From NCBI RefSeq assembly GCF_020216025.1, contig NZ_JAIWNC010000040.1, positions 28,943 through 92,942 on the forward strand: a stretch of DNA of 64,000 nucleotides, given 5' to 3'. Origin of the DNA: Jidongwangia harbinensis (lineage in GTDB: Bacteria > Actinomycetota > Actinomycetes > Mycobacteriales > Micromonosporaceae). Shown here piece after piece: positions 8,050-17,769 of this stretch. The position numbers and the translations under genes are program-made. The notes under the pieces are model-generated. The model made no database searches, had not been told where the DNA came from, and was given only the letters and a program-made list of their open reading frames with translations. Position 1 is the first letter of the stretch. Each line of letters opens with the position of its first letter.

Positions 8050-11000
8050 ACTGCGCATGCGACACGTGCCGGACGACCGGCGGCACCCACGGCGCGGTGC
8101 TCGCGGCGATGCTCGGGCAGCTCTCCGGGCGGCTGCCGGCGTTGACCGTGCGGGACGCCGGCGACCCGTCGATCGCGATGCTCGACGCGTGGGCCACGAT
8201 CAGCCACATCCTGAGCTTCTACCAGGAGCGGATCGACGACGAGGGCTACCTGGAGACCGCCACCGAACGCCGGTCGGTGCTGGAGTTGGCCCGGCTCGTC
8301 GACTACCGGCTGCGGCCCGGCGTGGCCGCCGGCGTGCACCTGGCCTTCACCCTCGACCCGGACCCGGCCGGTGACACCACCGTGCCGATCCCGGCCGGCA
8401 CCCGCGCGCAGAGCCTGCCAGGGCCAGGCGAGCAGCCGCAGGTCTTCGAGACCAGCCGGGAGATACCGGCGCGATCCGCGTGGAACCTGATCCGGCCGCG
8501 GCTCACCGTGCAGCCGCGGATCGACGCCGACGAGGTGCCCGCGCTGGAGAGAATCTACCTGGCCGGGATCACCACCGGGCTGCGGCCCAACGACCGACTG
8601 CTGTTCGACGCCGGCGACGCCGCGCAGGTCGGCCGGGTCGCGGCGACCGTGGAGGATGCGGCCGCGGATCGTACCGCGGTGACGCTGCAACCCACCCTCA
8701 CCGCGGAGCAACTGCGGCTGCTGCGGACCGTACGCGACCGCCTCGCTGTGCACCGCGACCTGAGCCGCCTGGGTCTCGCCGGGGTGCGCCGCGCCGAACG
8801 CGTCGACGAGGAGCTGCTGGCCCCCCTCGCCGAGGCGGCGAGCGGCCCGGGCGGGGCGGCACAGCTGCCGCAACTCCTGCCGGTCGCCCTGCAGCGGCTG
8901 GGCGAACGGCTCACCGAGGTACGCGCCCGCGGTTTCACCCGCCTGACCCGCTGGCTCGGCACGCTGATCACCGACTTGACGGCGGTGGACACCACGCCGC
9001 CGGCGTTGGCGAAGGCCGCGCCCGCCGGGCTGGACTCGCTGCTCGGGTCGCTGGCGAAACCACCGTCGCGGCCACCGGCCGGGCCGCAGGACCTGCGCCA
9101 CTCACTGCCGGCGCTGTTCGGCGCCGGATCCAGCCTCACCCCGCAGGTGCTGGCGGCGCTGCGCCCGGAACTGGCCGCCACCCTGCCGGCGGCGGTCGCC
9201 TCCGCCGGCGAGGCGGTCGTCTCGCGGATCCGGGCGGCCCGGGTGCGGGCCGTGCCGTTCGGTGCCACCGCGGCGCCGCGGGCCGTACCGAATCAGCCCG
9301 GTGTGTTCGAGGAGTGGCCGCTCGACGGCGCGGAAGGTGTCCGGATCAGCGCGGCCGTCAGCTACCGCACCAGCGCCGCGCCGCTCGACGTGCCCACCAC
9401 CGCCGACCTCGAGCTAACCATCGGCACCGAGGTGATGACCGCCAACGGGGTCGTGCTCGACGGCAGCACCAAGACCGTGCCGATCGGCCCGGACCAGTCG
9501 GTCGAGGTCACCGATACCCGGGTGGCGGCGGAGGGGTCGCGACTGCGGCTGCGGTTCGTCGGCCGGGTGAACCGCACCGTCGAGATCGACGGCCCGGCCC
9601 TCATCGCGCTGAACCTGCTCGCCGCCGACGCGCCGTTCGTGATCCGGCTCGGCGCGCAGCGCGAGTTCCAGCCCATCTCCGGGCTGCCGCAGGAGGACGT
9701 GCAGCGGCTCACCGACGGCCGGGTCACGGCGCGGTTCGACCGCGCTCCCGCCGCACCCGAGGTAGGCACGGTCCGGCTGACCGAGGAATCACTGACCGGC
9801 CCACCGGACCCGCTGCTGCTGCCGCTGGACGCCGTCTACGAGCAGATTCCGCCTGACACCACCGTGATCATCGAGCGGCCCGGCCTGCCCGGGCCGATCC
9901 TCGCCGAGGTGGAGGAGGTGGACACGGTCAGCATGTCGGCCTACAACCTCAACGCCACGGTCACCCGGCTGCGGCTGTCGAAGCCGTGGCGCGCGGACAC
10001 CGACGTCAGCCTCGTCGTCGCCCGCGAGACCACGGTGTACGCCGCACCGGAAGCCCTCGACCTGGCCCGCCAGCCCGACCCGGACCCGGTCGGCGGGGAC
10101 GACCTGCCGCTGGACCAGGCGTACGACGGCCTGTCCACGGGCCGACTGCTGATCGTCCGCGGTGAACGCGCCGACCTGCCCGGCATCACCGGCGTGATCG
10201 CCGCCGAGGTCGTCATGATCGCCGGGGTGACCCAGGGTGCCGACCCGGACCGGCCCGGTGACACCGTGCACACCACGCTGCAGCTGGCCGAACCGCTCGC
10301 CCACGAGTACCACCGGAACACCGTCGAGATCTTCGGCAACGTCGCCGAGGCCACCCACGGCGAGTCCGTCGCGGAACTGCTCGGCAGCGGCGACGCCTCG
10401 GTGCCGTTCCAGTCGTTCCCGCTGCGCCGTAAACCGGTCGCGTTCCTGCCGTCGTCCGAGACGATCGGCGCCACCAGCACCCTGCGGGTGGAGGTCAACG
10501 GGATCCGCTGGCACGAGGCCGACAACCTGACCTTCCTCGGGCCTGCGGACCGGCGGTTCACCACACGGGTCGACCCCGACGAGACCACCACCGTGGTCTT
10601 CGGCGACGGCGCGCACGGGGCCCGGCCGCCGACCGGGGTGGAGAACATCGCCGCCCGGTACCGCGCCGGAGGCGGCAGCGCCGGCCTCGTGCCCGCCGGG
10701 CGGATCACCCAGCTGCTCACCCGCCCGTTGCGGGTCTCCGGCGTGACCAACCCCCTCGAATCCACCGGCGGCGCCGACCGCGACACCCTGGAGATGGCCC
10801 GCGAGAACGCGCCGACCGGGGTGCACGCCCTCGACCGTCTCGTCTCGGTGAGCGACTACGCCGACTTCACCCGGGCCCGCGCCGGGATCGGCAAGGCCGC
10901 GGCCGTACGCCTGTCCGACGGTTTCCGCCCGGTGGTGCACGTGACAGTCGCCGGGGTCGGCGACGCCCGGCCCACCTCGCTGTTGCCGTCGCTGCGGGCC

Positions 11001-11450
11001 GCACTGGCCCGGTTCGGCGACCCCGCCCAGCCGGTCCGTGTCGCCGAACGCGAACTGCTGATGCTGCTGCTCGCGATCAACGTCGAGGTCCACCCCGATC
11101 ACCGCTGGGAACTGGTGGAGCGGGCGGTCCGCGCCGCCCTGCTCGACCGGTTCGGTTTCGCCCGCCGCGCCCTCGGCCAGGACGTCGTGCTCAGCGACGT
11201 GATCAGCACTGTGCACCGGGTGAGCGGGGTCGTGTACGCGGACGTCGACTCCATCGGCGTCGTACCGGAGGACGTCACTTCGGCCGCCCTGGAGGCGCTG
11301 ACCGCCGGGCTGACCACGCCGCCGCCACCACGGATAGCGGTCGACATGGCCCGCTTCGACGACGACACCGGCAAGCTACGGCCGGCGCAGATCGCGATTC
11401 TGTCCCCCGAGGTTCCGGAGACGCTCGTCCTGCAGGAGGTCACACCGTGA
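8046..11450 (+). CDS. Large baseplate J/gp6-like assembly protein 2
   Basis: Predicted 1134-residue protein overlapping the previous gene by four bases. The N-terminus repeats the paralogous signature (ISHILSFYQERIDDEGYLET, then 'RRSVLELARLVDYRLRPG'). The C-terminal part has FGDGAHGARPPTGVENIAARY and 'SDYADFTRARAGIGKA', the J-domain core. A Cys-rich N-terminal tip (CACDTC) could bind metal. Between these lie long beta-rich segments with no recognised domain. Two gp6-like proteins in tandem is the usual arrangement in actinobacterial CIS loci and would give a heteromeric wedge. Confidence 0.87.
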   Translation: MNCACDTCRTTGGTHGAVLAAMLGQLSGRLPALTVRDAGDPSIAMLDAWATISHILSFYQERIDDEGYLETATERRSVLELARLVDYRLRPGVAAGVHLAFTLDPDPAGDTTVPIPAGTRAQSLPGPGEQPQVFETSREIPARSAWNLIRPRLTVQPRIDADEVPALERIYLAGITTGLRPNDRLLFDAGDAAQVGRVAATVEDAAADRTAVTLQPTLTAEQLRLLRTVRDRLAVHRDLSRLGLAGVRRAERVDEELLAPLAEAASGPGGAAQLPQLLPVALQRLGERLTEVRARGFTRLTRWLGTLITDLTAVDTTPPALAKAAPAGLDSLLGSLAKPPSRPPAGPQDLRHSLPALFGAGSSLTPQVLAALRPELAATLPAAVASAGEAVVSRIRAARVRAVPFGATAAPRAVPNQPGVFEEWPLDGAEGVRISAAVSYRTSAAPLDVPTTADLELTIGTEVMTANGVVLDGSTKTVPIGPDQSVEVTDTRVAAEGSRLRLRFVGRVNRTVEIDGPALIALNLLAADAPFVIRLGAQREFQPISGLPQEDVQRLTDGRVTARFDRAPAAPEVGTVRLTEESLTGPPDPLLLPLDAVYEQIPPDTTVIIERPGLPGPILAEVEEVDTVSMSAYNLNATVTRLRLSKPWRADTDVSLVVARETTVYAAPEALDLARQPDPDPVGGDDLPLDQAYDGLSTGRLLIVRGERADLPGITGVIAAEVVMIAGVTQGADPDRPGDTVHTTLQLAEPLAHEYHRNTVEIFGNVAEATHGESVAELLGSGDASVPFQSFPLRRKPVAFLPSSETIGATSTLRVEVNGIRWHEADNLTFLGPADRRFTTRVDPDETTTVVFGDGAHGARPPTGVENIAARYRAGGGSAGLVPAGRITQLLTRPLRVSGVTNPLESTGGADRDTLEMARENAPTGVHALDRLVSVSDYADFTRARAGIGKAAAVRLSDGFRPVVHVTVAGVGDARPTSLLPSLRAALARFGDPAQPVRVAERELLMLLLAINVEVHPDHRWELVERAVRAALLDRFGFARRALGQDVVLSDVISTVHRVSGVVYADVDSIGVVPEDVTSAALEALTAGLTTPPPPRIAVDMARFDDDTGKLRPAQIAILSPEVPETLVLQEVTP

Positions 11451-13429
11451 CGGCCAACCGGCTCTACCAGCTCCTGCCGGTGATCCACCGGCTGCGCGAC
11501 GCCGGCCGCGGCGAACCGCTGCGCGCCCTGCTGCAAATCATCACCGGGCAGGCGGACGAGGTCGGCGAACAGATCGCCCGCGCCTATCAGGACTGGTTCA
11601 TCGAGACCTGCGCCGACGAGGTGGTGCCGCTGATCGGCGCGCTGGTCGGCAACCCGTCCACCTCGCGCCGCGACGTCGTGAACACCATCCGGTCGCGGCG
11701 CCGGCGCGGCACCCTGGCGCTGCTGGAGGAACTGTCCGAGTGGCCGGCGCGGGCCGTCACCCTGCACACGCTGCTCGGTGTCACCCAGCCGGTCCGGCTC
11801 GGCGCCCGGCCGTTCGCGCGCACCCTCGACCTGCGGGACATGGAGGCGCTGGACCGGGTGGACGGACCGTTCGACACGGTCGCGCACACCGCCGGGCGGC
11901 GGTTCACGATCGGGGCGGTCGGGCTGTTCGTGTGGCGGCTGCGACCGTACTCGATCACCGAGACGGCCGCGTTCTGCGTCGACCGAGCCAGCAACCACTA
12001 CACGTTCAGCATCCTCGGCAACGACACCCCGCTGGTGGCCGACCCGGTCACCGAGCCGTCGGCGTCGCACATCGCCGACGAGACCAACGTGCCCGCCTTC
12101 ATCAGCCGCCGCGACCTGGACGCCCGGCCCGCCGACTACTACGGCACCAGCCTGCGGCTGTGGTCAGGCACCGGGTCGAAGAAGCAGTTCATCCCGCTGT
12201 CACGGATCGTCGCGGCCGACCTGTCCGGCTGGGGGTACCGCCCGCGCGGCGACCAGGTCGCGATCGACCCGGAGCTGGGCCGCATCGCGTTCTCCAGCCG
12301 GCGCGCCCCGGACGAGGGCATCACCGTCACCTACCACTACGCGTTCCCGGCGGACTGCGGCGGCGGCGAGTACGTCCGCCCGCTGCCGCCCGACGACCGG
12401 ACCGTCTACCAGGTCGGCCCCCGCCACCACCCGACGATCATGAAAGCGGTGGAGAAGTGGCGGCGGGAGGGCCCGGCCACCGCGATCATCGAGATCACCG
12501 ACAGCGGGACGTACGAGGAACGCGTCGACATCACCCTGCCGGCTGGCCGCCGCCTCGAACTGCGGGCCGCGCAGCGCACCCGGCCGGTTATCCACGTGCC
12601 CGACCGGTACGGCCGCCCGGACAGCCTGCGGGTCCGCGGCGACACCGGCGCGCGCCTGGTGATCGACGGGCTGCTGGTCGCCGGCCGCGGTGTCCGGGTC
12701 ACCGGCCGACTCGTCCGGTTCGACCTGCGGCACTGCACGCTGGTGCCGGGTTGGTCGATCAGCGGCGCCGACTGCGAACCCGCCGACGGCGGCGAGCCCA
12801 GCCTGGAACTCGACCACACCACCGCCGCGGTCACCGTCTCGCACAGCATCCTCGGTGCGATCCGAGTCAACACCGACACCGTCGCGCACGACCCGGCGCC
12901 GCTCGTGCTGCGCGACAGCATCCTGGACGCGACCGCGGCGGCGTACCACGCCCTGTCCGCGGCCGCCGGCGAGCCGGCGCACGTCGTCGCGTCGTTCCTG
13001 CGCACCACCGTGTTCGGCAAGGTGTGCGCCGAGTCGATCGATCTGGCCGAGGACAGTATCTTCACCGCGGACGTGCAGGTCAGCCACGTGCAGAGCGGCT
13101 GCCTGCGGTTCTGCCACGTGCCGGCGGGGTCGCACACCCCGCGCCGGCACGCCTGCCAACCGGACGGGGTCCTCGCGGTGCCCGGCGCCGACCGGGACGC
13201 CGAGACGCGCCGGGTCCGCCCGCAGTTCGACTCGATCCGGTACGGCACACCCGCGTACGCCCGGCTCGCGCGGCAGTGCCCCCCCGAGATCACCACCGGC
13301 GCCTCCGACGATTCGGAGATGGGCGCCTACCACGACCTGTTCCAGCCGCAGCGCGAGGCGACCCTGCGGGCGCGGCTGGCCGAGTTCACCCCGGCCGGCG
13401 CGGCCGCCGACCTCATCTTCGTCACCTAG
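11447..13429 (+). CDS. Tail protein I-like baseplate protein fused to a beta-helix-like region
   Basis: Predicted 660-residue protein; GTG start in a GTGA overlap. The first ~130 residues match phage tail protein I (RLYQLLPVIHRLRDAG; helices through LRALLQIITGQADEVGEQI, and SRRDVVNTIRSRRRRGTLAL), which joins the wedge to tail fibres. Residues ~350-560 are repetitive short beta strands (e.g. ARLVIDGLLVAGRGVRVTGR, LRDSILDATAAAYHALSA) like a right-handed beta helix, a fold common in fibres and glycan-binding proteins. The protein may therefore combine wedge and receptor-facing functions. It is followed nine bases later by the DUF6519 gene. Confidence 0.75.
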   Translation: MTANRLYQLLPVIHRLRDAGRGEPLRALLQIITGQADEVGEQIARAYQDWFIETCADEVVPLIGALVGNPSTSRRDVVNTIRSRRRRGTLALLEELSEWPARAVTLHTLLGVTQPVRLGARPFARTLDLRDMEALDRVDGPFDTVAHTAGRRFTIGAVGLFVWRLRPYSITETAAFCVDRASNHYTFSILGNDTPLVADPVTEPSASHIADETNVPAFISRRDLDARPADYYGTSLRLWSGTGSKKQFIPLSRIVAADLSGWGYRPRGDQVAIDPELGRIAFSSRRAPDEGITVTYHYAFPADCGGGEYVRPLPPDDRTVYQVGPRHHPTIMKAVEKWRREGPATAIIEITDSGTYEERVDITLPAGRRLELRAAQRTRPVIHVPDRYGRPDSLRVRGDTGARLVIDGLLVAGRGVRVTGRLVRFDLRHCTLVPGWSISGADCEPADGGEPSLELDHTTAAVTVSHSILGAIRVNTDTVAHDPAPLVLRDSILDATAAAYHALSAAAGEPAHVVASFLRTTVFGKVCAESIDLAEDSIFTADVQVSHVQSGCLRFCHVPAGSHTPRRHACQPDGVLAVPGADRDAETRRVRPQFDSIRYGTPAYARLARQCPPEITTGASDDSEMGAYHDLFQPQREATLRARLAEFTPAGAAADLIFVT

Positions 13430-13438
13430 GGGGCATCG

Positions 13439-14752
13439 GTGTACGGCGACTTCTCACGACTCACCTTCCGCCCGGACCGGCACTTCTCGGCCGTCCTGAG
13501 CCAGCAGGGCCGCGTGCAACTCGACGCCGACGCGAACGAGAACACCGCGGTCCTGCTGCACCAGATGCGTACGCTCGCGGCCGACCTGATCGGCCCGTGG
13601 GGCGCTCCGGAACTGCACGGCGGCTTCGACATCCGCGTAGTCGAGGAGAAGGGGCAGATCACCGACCTGACCGTCTCCCCCGGCCGGATGTGGGTCGGCG
13701 GCGTGCTGGTGGAAAACGCCGCCGAGGCCCGGTACCACGACCAGCCGTACGCGCTGTTCGACCCCAAGGACGCCGACGACCAATTGCCACCTCCGCCGTT
13801 CACCGTGGTGCTTCGCGTCTTCGAACGCACCGTCACCGCCGTCGAGGACCCGGCCATCCGGGAGGTCGCCCTCGGTGACGACGGGCCGGACACCTGCGTA
13901 CGCACCGAAGTGGTCTGGCAGGTCACCGCGACCACCGTTAACCCGGCCGGTGACGCCCTCGGCGACGCCAGCAAGGACGACGTGAAACAGGGCTGGCCCG
14001 GCTGGGAGGAGAAGGCCCTCGCCGCTCTCGGCAAGCTGGAGGCCCGCGCGTTCGCCGCGCCCAGCACCGACCCGTGCGTGCTCGACCCGGCAGCCCGCTA
14101 CCGCGGCGAAGAGAACCAGCTCTACCGCGTCGAGATGCACTCGCCCACCACGTTCACCTGGTCCCGGGAGAACGGCAGCGTGGTGTTCCCGATCATCACG
14201 ATGGGCGGCAAGCAGGCCACGGTCACCTCGCTCGGGCGCGACGACCGGCTCGGCCTGCAACTCGGCGACCTCGTCGAGGTGATCGACGACCGGTCGGTGC
14301 GCGCCGGCCACCGCGAACCGCTGCTGCGGGTGCTCGACATCGACCGCCTCGACGGCGTGGTCCGGTTCGCCACCGCACCGACGACCACCACCGGCCAGGA
14401 CCCGGCCCTGCACCCGTTCCTGCGCCGCTGGGACCACCACGAACCCCGCCAGCCGGGCGACGCGGCCCTCGCCGCGGACAACACGCTCACCGTCGACACC
14501 AAGGACTGGATCAACCTGGAGGACGGTGTGCAGATCCGGTTTGAGGGGGGCGAGAAGCTGGTCCGCCGCCCCGGCGACCACTGGCTGATCCCGGCGCGCA
14601 CCGCCACTGGCGACGTCGAGTGGCCCAAGGACACCTTCCTGCCGCCGTTCGGCATTCGGTACTACACCGCGCCGCTCGCCCTGATCCGGGGCACCAAACT
14701 CGAGGACCGCGACGATCTACGGGAGATCTTCAAGTCGTTCTTCCAGTCGTGA
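13439..14752 (+). CDS. DUF6519-family CIS protein
   Basis: Predicted 437-residue protein, GTG start nine bases after the previous stop. The N-terminus (YGDFSRLTFRPDRHFSAVLS then QQGRVQLDADANE) is the recognisable signature of DUF6519 proteins, which occur with phage tail and injection-system genes. The rest has several beta-rich segments, including TFTWSRENGSVVFPIITMGG. Its exact role is unknown; a baseplate-peripheral or fibre role is inferred from position at the end of the operon. It is the last plus-strand CIS gene here; the next gene converges on it. Confidence 0.8.
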   Translation: MYGDFSRLTFRPDRHFSAVLSQQGRVQLDADANENTAVLLHQMRTLAADLIGPWGAPELHGGFDIRVVEEKGQITDLTVSPGRMWVGGVLVENAAEARYHDQPYALFDPKDADDQLPPPPFTVVLRVFERTVTAVEDPAIREVALGDDGPDTCVRTEVVWQVTATTVNPAGDALGDASKDDVKQGWPGWEEKALAALGKLEARAFAAPSTDPCVLDPAARYRGEENQLYRVEMHSPTTFTWSRENGSVVFPIITMGGKQATVTSLGRDDRLGLQLGDLVEVIDDRSVRAGHREPLLRVLDIDRLDGVVRFATAPTTTTGQDPALHPFLRRWDHHEPRQPGDAALAADNTLTVDTKDWINLEDGVQIRFEGGEKLVRRPGDHWLIPARTATGDVEWPKDTFLPPFGIRYYTAPLALIRGTKLEDRDDLREIFKSFFQS

Positions 14753-14930
14753 ACCTCCATGCTGCCCAGGCCTTCCACCGATTGGTCACGAGCACCAGCA
14801 GACCGCCAGGAGCGGTGAAGACGAACCTGGCCAAGCCGTGGACACGGTCATCTTCGACTGCAGCAGCCGATCGTGGCGGTCGAAGGTGCGGTAGCAGAAG
14901 CGCGCATCCAGGTGTTCGGTCGACGCTCAT

Positions 14931-16334
14931 CTATATGAGTCCGCAGCGGGCCTCGATGATCGGCCCTGTCGGTTCGTCCACGCAGCACGGACAACAAACG
15001 ATGCTGCCGAAGTAGTTGTCGGGAGCATCGGGATCACGGACGACGACGCCGTTGAGGTCGCGTACGTTCGTGTGGGAGCCTTTTCCAGGGCAGGGCCCGC
15101 GGTCGGTCACCTCCTCCTTATACGCATCGAGGTTTGCTTTCGGATTGGCAGCCTGGAGTTGTCTCAGCGCCTGCGCGCTTGCGGACTCGAGGTCCCGGCC
15201 CGCGTACGGGTAGGCATCCAATTCCCAGCACTCGTGGCCCACCAGGCCGGCACGCTTTAAACCGTCACAGTCGTTCGTCGATTCCGGCTTTCCCCGCGCG
15301 TCGGTCGCCAGTTGCAGTCCACGTGCGACAGCCGCAGCCGTCACCAAGGGGCCGAAGTCAGGCCCCGGACTCGAGCTGCCCGGCCGAGGGTCGGGCGAGG
15401 CGCCTGGTTCAGGCGTCGGGCCGGCGTAGGGGCGTACGGCTTCGGCGAGTTCGGCCACCTTTGCGGCAAGAGCGGCAGCGGCGTCCCTCCGGGCGTTGCG
15501 GCCGGACAGCAGCACAGCGAGCGCGCTGATCGCAGCCACGCCGGCAGCCACCGCAGCCCCTACCGGATTGGTAGTAGCTGTCGCAAGCCCTCCCATGGGT
15601 CCTGAAGGTCCGCCACCGCTGGCGCGGTACCGACCGATCGCCCCCTCCACTGCGGCGATCTGTGTGCGCAGCCCCTCCCGTCTCGCGGCATCGAGGCGTG
15701 GGTCGCTCAGTAGTTGGCGCGCGGCCGCGATCTGTCGTTGGGCCGCCTCGGTAGCCTGATCCGCCACCTGCGGCAGCACAGCTACGACCGCTCGCCTCAG
15801 CGCTTTGGCCCGTCGCGGGCCGGGCTGCACATCCGACCTTCCCGCGGCGACAGCGTCGGCCTCAATCTCCTCCCGGTCATGGGAATCGCCGATCCGAAGG
15901 GCCACCGGGTCGGATTCGCCCGAGCTTTGCACGACGTGCGTCAGCTCGTGGGCAAGCAGGCTTCTGCCAGACGGTGAGTCGGGGCGGTACCGGTCGGCGG
16001 CAAATACCAGATGCGGTCCGACCGAGAACGCAACAGAGCCCAGTTTGGATGCTGCCTGTGCGGACTGGCCGTCGGTATGCACCCGAACCCTGCTGAAATC
16101 GAACCTAAACCGCGCTTCCATCTCGGACTTCACGTCGTCTTCGAGGGGCTTGCCGGGTGCCGCAAGAATTTGATGAACCGAGCGCGGCACCAAATCAGCG
16201 TTCTCTGATTGGTGATGTGGCGCGCATGCGCCCGGTGGGCACGTCCGCCCGGCGCACCGGCGGAGAACACCGGTGGTAATCAGCGGGGCGGGGCCGAACG
16301 CCTGTGAGGACGGCCGGGCAAGGGCCGTGAGCAT
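14931..16334 (-). CDS. DUF4157 (eCIS-core) protein, candidate injected effector
   Basis: Predicted 467-residue protein on the strand opposite to the CIS operon. Residues ~50-135 form a DUF4157 domain: VPRSVHQILAAPGKPLEDDV, 'MEARFRFDFSRVRVHTD' and the zinc-protease-like HELTH (H129-E130...H133). The N-terminus has a Cys-containing 'RRCAGRTCPPGACAPHH' segment common in this family. A helical region follows, then a hydrophobic Ala/Val segment at ~265-285 that could be a membrane span, a Pro-rich linker, and a Cys-rich C-terminal domain (ending with CCPCC) that I do not recognise. DUF4157 is strongly linked to eCIS cargo, so this is probably an effector whose C-terminus is the toxic part. The first ATG is used. 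Confidence 0.78.
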   Translation of the reverse strand: MLTALARPSSQAFGPAPLITTGVLRRCAGRTCPPGACAPHHQSENADLVPRSVHQILAAPGKPLEDDVKSEMEARFRFDFSRVRVHTDGQSAQAASKLGSVAFSVGPHLVFAADRYRPDSPSGRSLLAHELTHVVQSSGESDPVALRIGDSHDREEIEADAVAAGRSDVQPGPRRAKALRRAVVAVLPQVADQATEAAQRQIAAARQLLSDPRLDAARREGLRTQIAAVEGAIGRYRASGGGPSGPMGGLATATTNPVGAAVAAGVAAISALAVLLSGRNARRDAAAALAAKVAELAEAVRPYAGPTPEPGASPDPRPGSSSPGPDFGPLVTAAAVARGLQLATDARGKPESTNDCDGLKRAGLVGHECWELDAYPYAGRDLESASAQALRQLQAANPKANLDAYKEEVTDRGPCPGKGSHTNVRDLNGVVVRDPDAPDNYFGSIVCCPCCVDEPTGPIIEARCGLI

Positions 16335-17219
16335 AGAGCCGATGAGAAGTCACCTCCAGCGTCAGAGTTACTCGAACTCGATGTGGACGCCCTCCGCGGT
16401 CGCCACCTCAGTGACGTCGTCGGTCAGCACGCCGCTCGCATGGGCCGCGACTGTCGTGCGGCCATCACGGAGGATCACGTCGCGGCCCCGATGAACGTCT
16501 CGCGACCAGCCAACGCGCCGATCCGCGCGTGGACCCGGACGCGGCTGACGGGTGCGCCGCGGCGGGGCTCGTACGCTTGGCGCATCACCCGGCGGCAGTG
16601 GCTCGCTCGCTGCCCATTCAGGGCCAACATCAGCGCTCACGGGCCAGGGCACCGGCGTGCCCATCGAACCTGACCGAGGCGGCGGCGCGGGCGATATCCG
16701 CTGACGCCCGAGCTTGGAGACGCCGCCACCTTCGGCGACTGCTTCATGGACGTCCAACGGTCGGGCAAGAGGCGCGTCCCCCATCGCGACAGACGGCTGC
16801 TGACTCTCGAAAGTCCGCACGACCCAGCCAAGCACGGCCGGGACATGCCCCGCAAGGCCGCTGCCGCGGCATTCAGGTTTCGTATTCGGTCCGGGGCGCG
16901 GGTGCCTGTCGACCGACGAACTCAACGTGCAGAGGTTCTGCGCTACTCACGATCCGTCGCTGAATCACTGTGACGGCAGGAGGAGCAGATGAGCGACACG
17001 AGCTTACGAACCGCAGCTCGGTTAGCCGCCGCTTGCTGCCAGGCCTCCGAAAGAATTGCGGCGCTCGAGACGGGCGGATCGCTCAATGCAACTGTGCCGT
17101 TGTGTGCGGCACCCGAGCGCGGAACCTCCCCAGTCACGCTGGGCGGGAAGGAACGCGACGTTGGTGGTCGGCCGGTAGCTCACGGTGTGGTGCAGCGGCC
17201 CGCGGCGGTCTACGGCCAC
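16335..17219. other. Gene-poor stretch with one weak small reading frame
   Basis: No convincing gene is seen here. A plus-strand frame starts at the ATG at 16989 with a good ribosome site (GGAGGAG at 16980-16986) and begins MSDTSLRTAARLAAACCQAS. After about 60 residues it runs into the IS5-type debris, so it may be a gene whose 3' end was replaced. A minus-strand frame at 16368-16925 has an odd, Pro/Arg-rich composition in its first part and is probably not real. Confidence 0.3.
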
Positions 17220-17700
17220 CTGCACATCCCCCGCACGACCCGGCACCACGGCGTGTGCCCTGTCCGGCCAGGGCGGCAGCAGCGGCTCGATCAGCATCCA
17301 CCACTCGTCATCGACGATCCATGCTTTGCGGGAACTCGGGTTCGGCTCCGGGATGACGTGCTGGCGGCGGTTGAAGCGCTGGACCGACGCCGAGGTGTTC
17401 GATCAGATGCATCAGATCATGCTCGACCGGTTGAACGCGGCGAACCGGATCGACTGGTCGAGAGCGGCGATGGACGGTAGTCACATCGACGCGAAAAAGG
17501 GGGTGCCGGCACCGGGCCATCGCCGGTCAACCGCGGCAAGCCCGGCTCGAAGCACCACCTGATCTGCGACGGCAATGGCACTCCGCTGCTGGTGCTGACC
17601 AGCAGTGCGAACGTACCCGACATCAGCCGCGCCCTCGACCTGCTCGACGGTTCCCCTTCGATCGCCGGCCGTCGCGGGCACCCCAGTCGCTGGGCGTCTA
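17220..17700 (+). mobile_element. Rearranged IS5-type transposase remnant
   Basis: Plus-strand residues LGFGSGMTCWRRLKRW ... NRIDWSRAAMDGSHIDAKKG (about 17330-17505) match the middle of an IS5-family DDE transposase, with the first catalytic Asp in DGSH. The next part, KPGSKHHLICDGNGTPLLVL, is in a different frame, so there is a frameshift near 17510. The expected downstream second Asp region (GDKGYDS-type) is missing. The expected N-terminus (EWWMLIEPLLPPWPDRA) is present but on the minus strand at about 17255-17310. The element is therefore truncated, frameshifted and internally inverted, and cannot be active. Confidence 0.65.
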
Positions 17701-17769
17701 CCCTGTATCCGGCAGCCACCGCTGCGTCATGGTCAGTCCACACAGCCGTCCATGATCGACGGTGGCTGT

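Noticed and set aside
5167..8058. 963-codon open frame on the minus strand opposite the first baseplate-J gene
   Set aside because: High GC keeps antisense frames open; the plus-strand frame has clear family motifs, and the antisense text is Gln/Arg/Gly/Val-rich without any motif.
16368..16925. Minus-strand 185-codon open frame
   Set aside because: Composition is Pro/Arg-rich and shadow-like in most of its length, with no ribosome site or family match; only its last ~40 codons look faintly protein-like.
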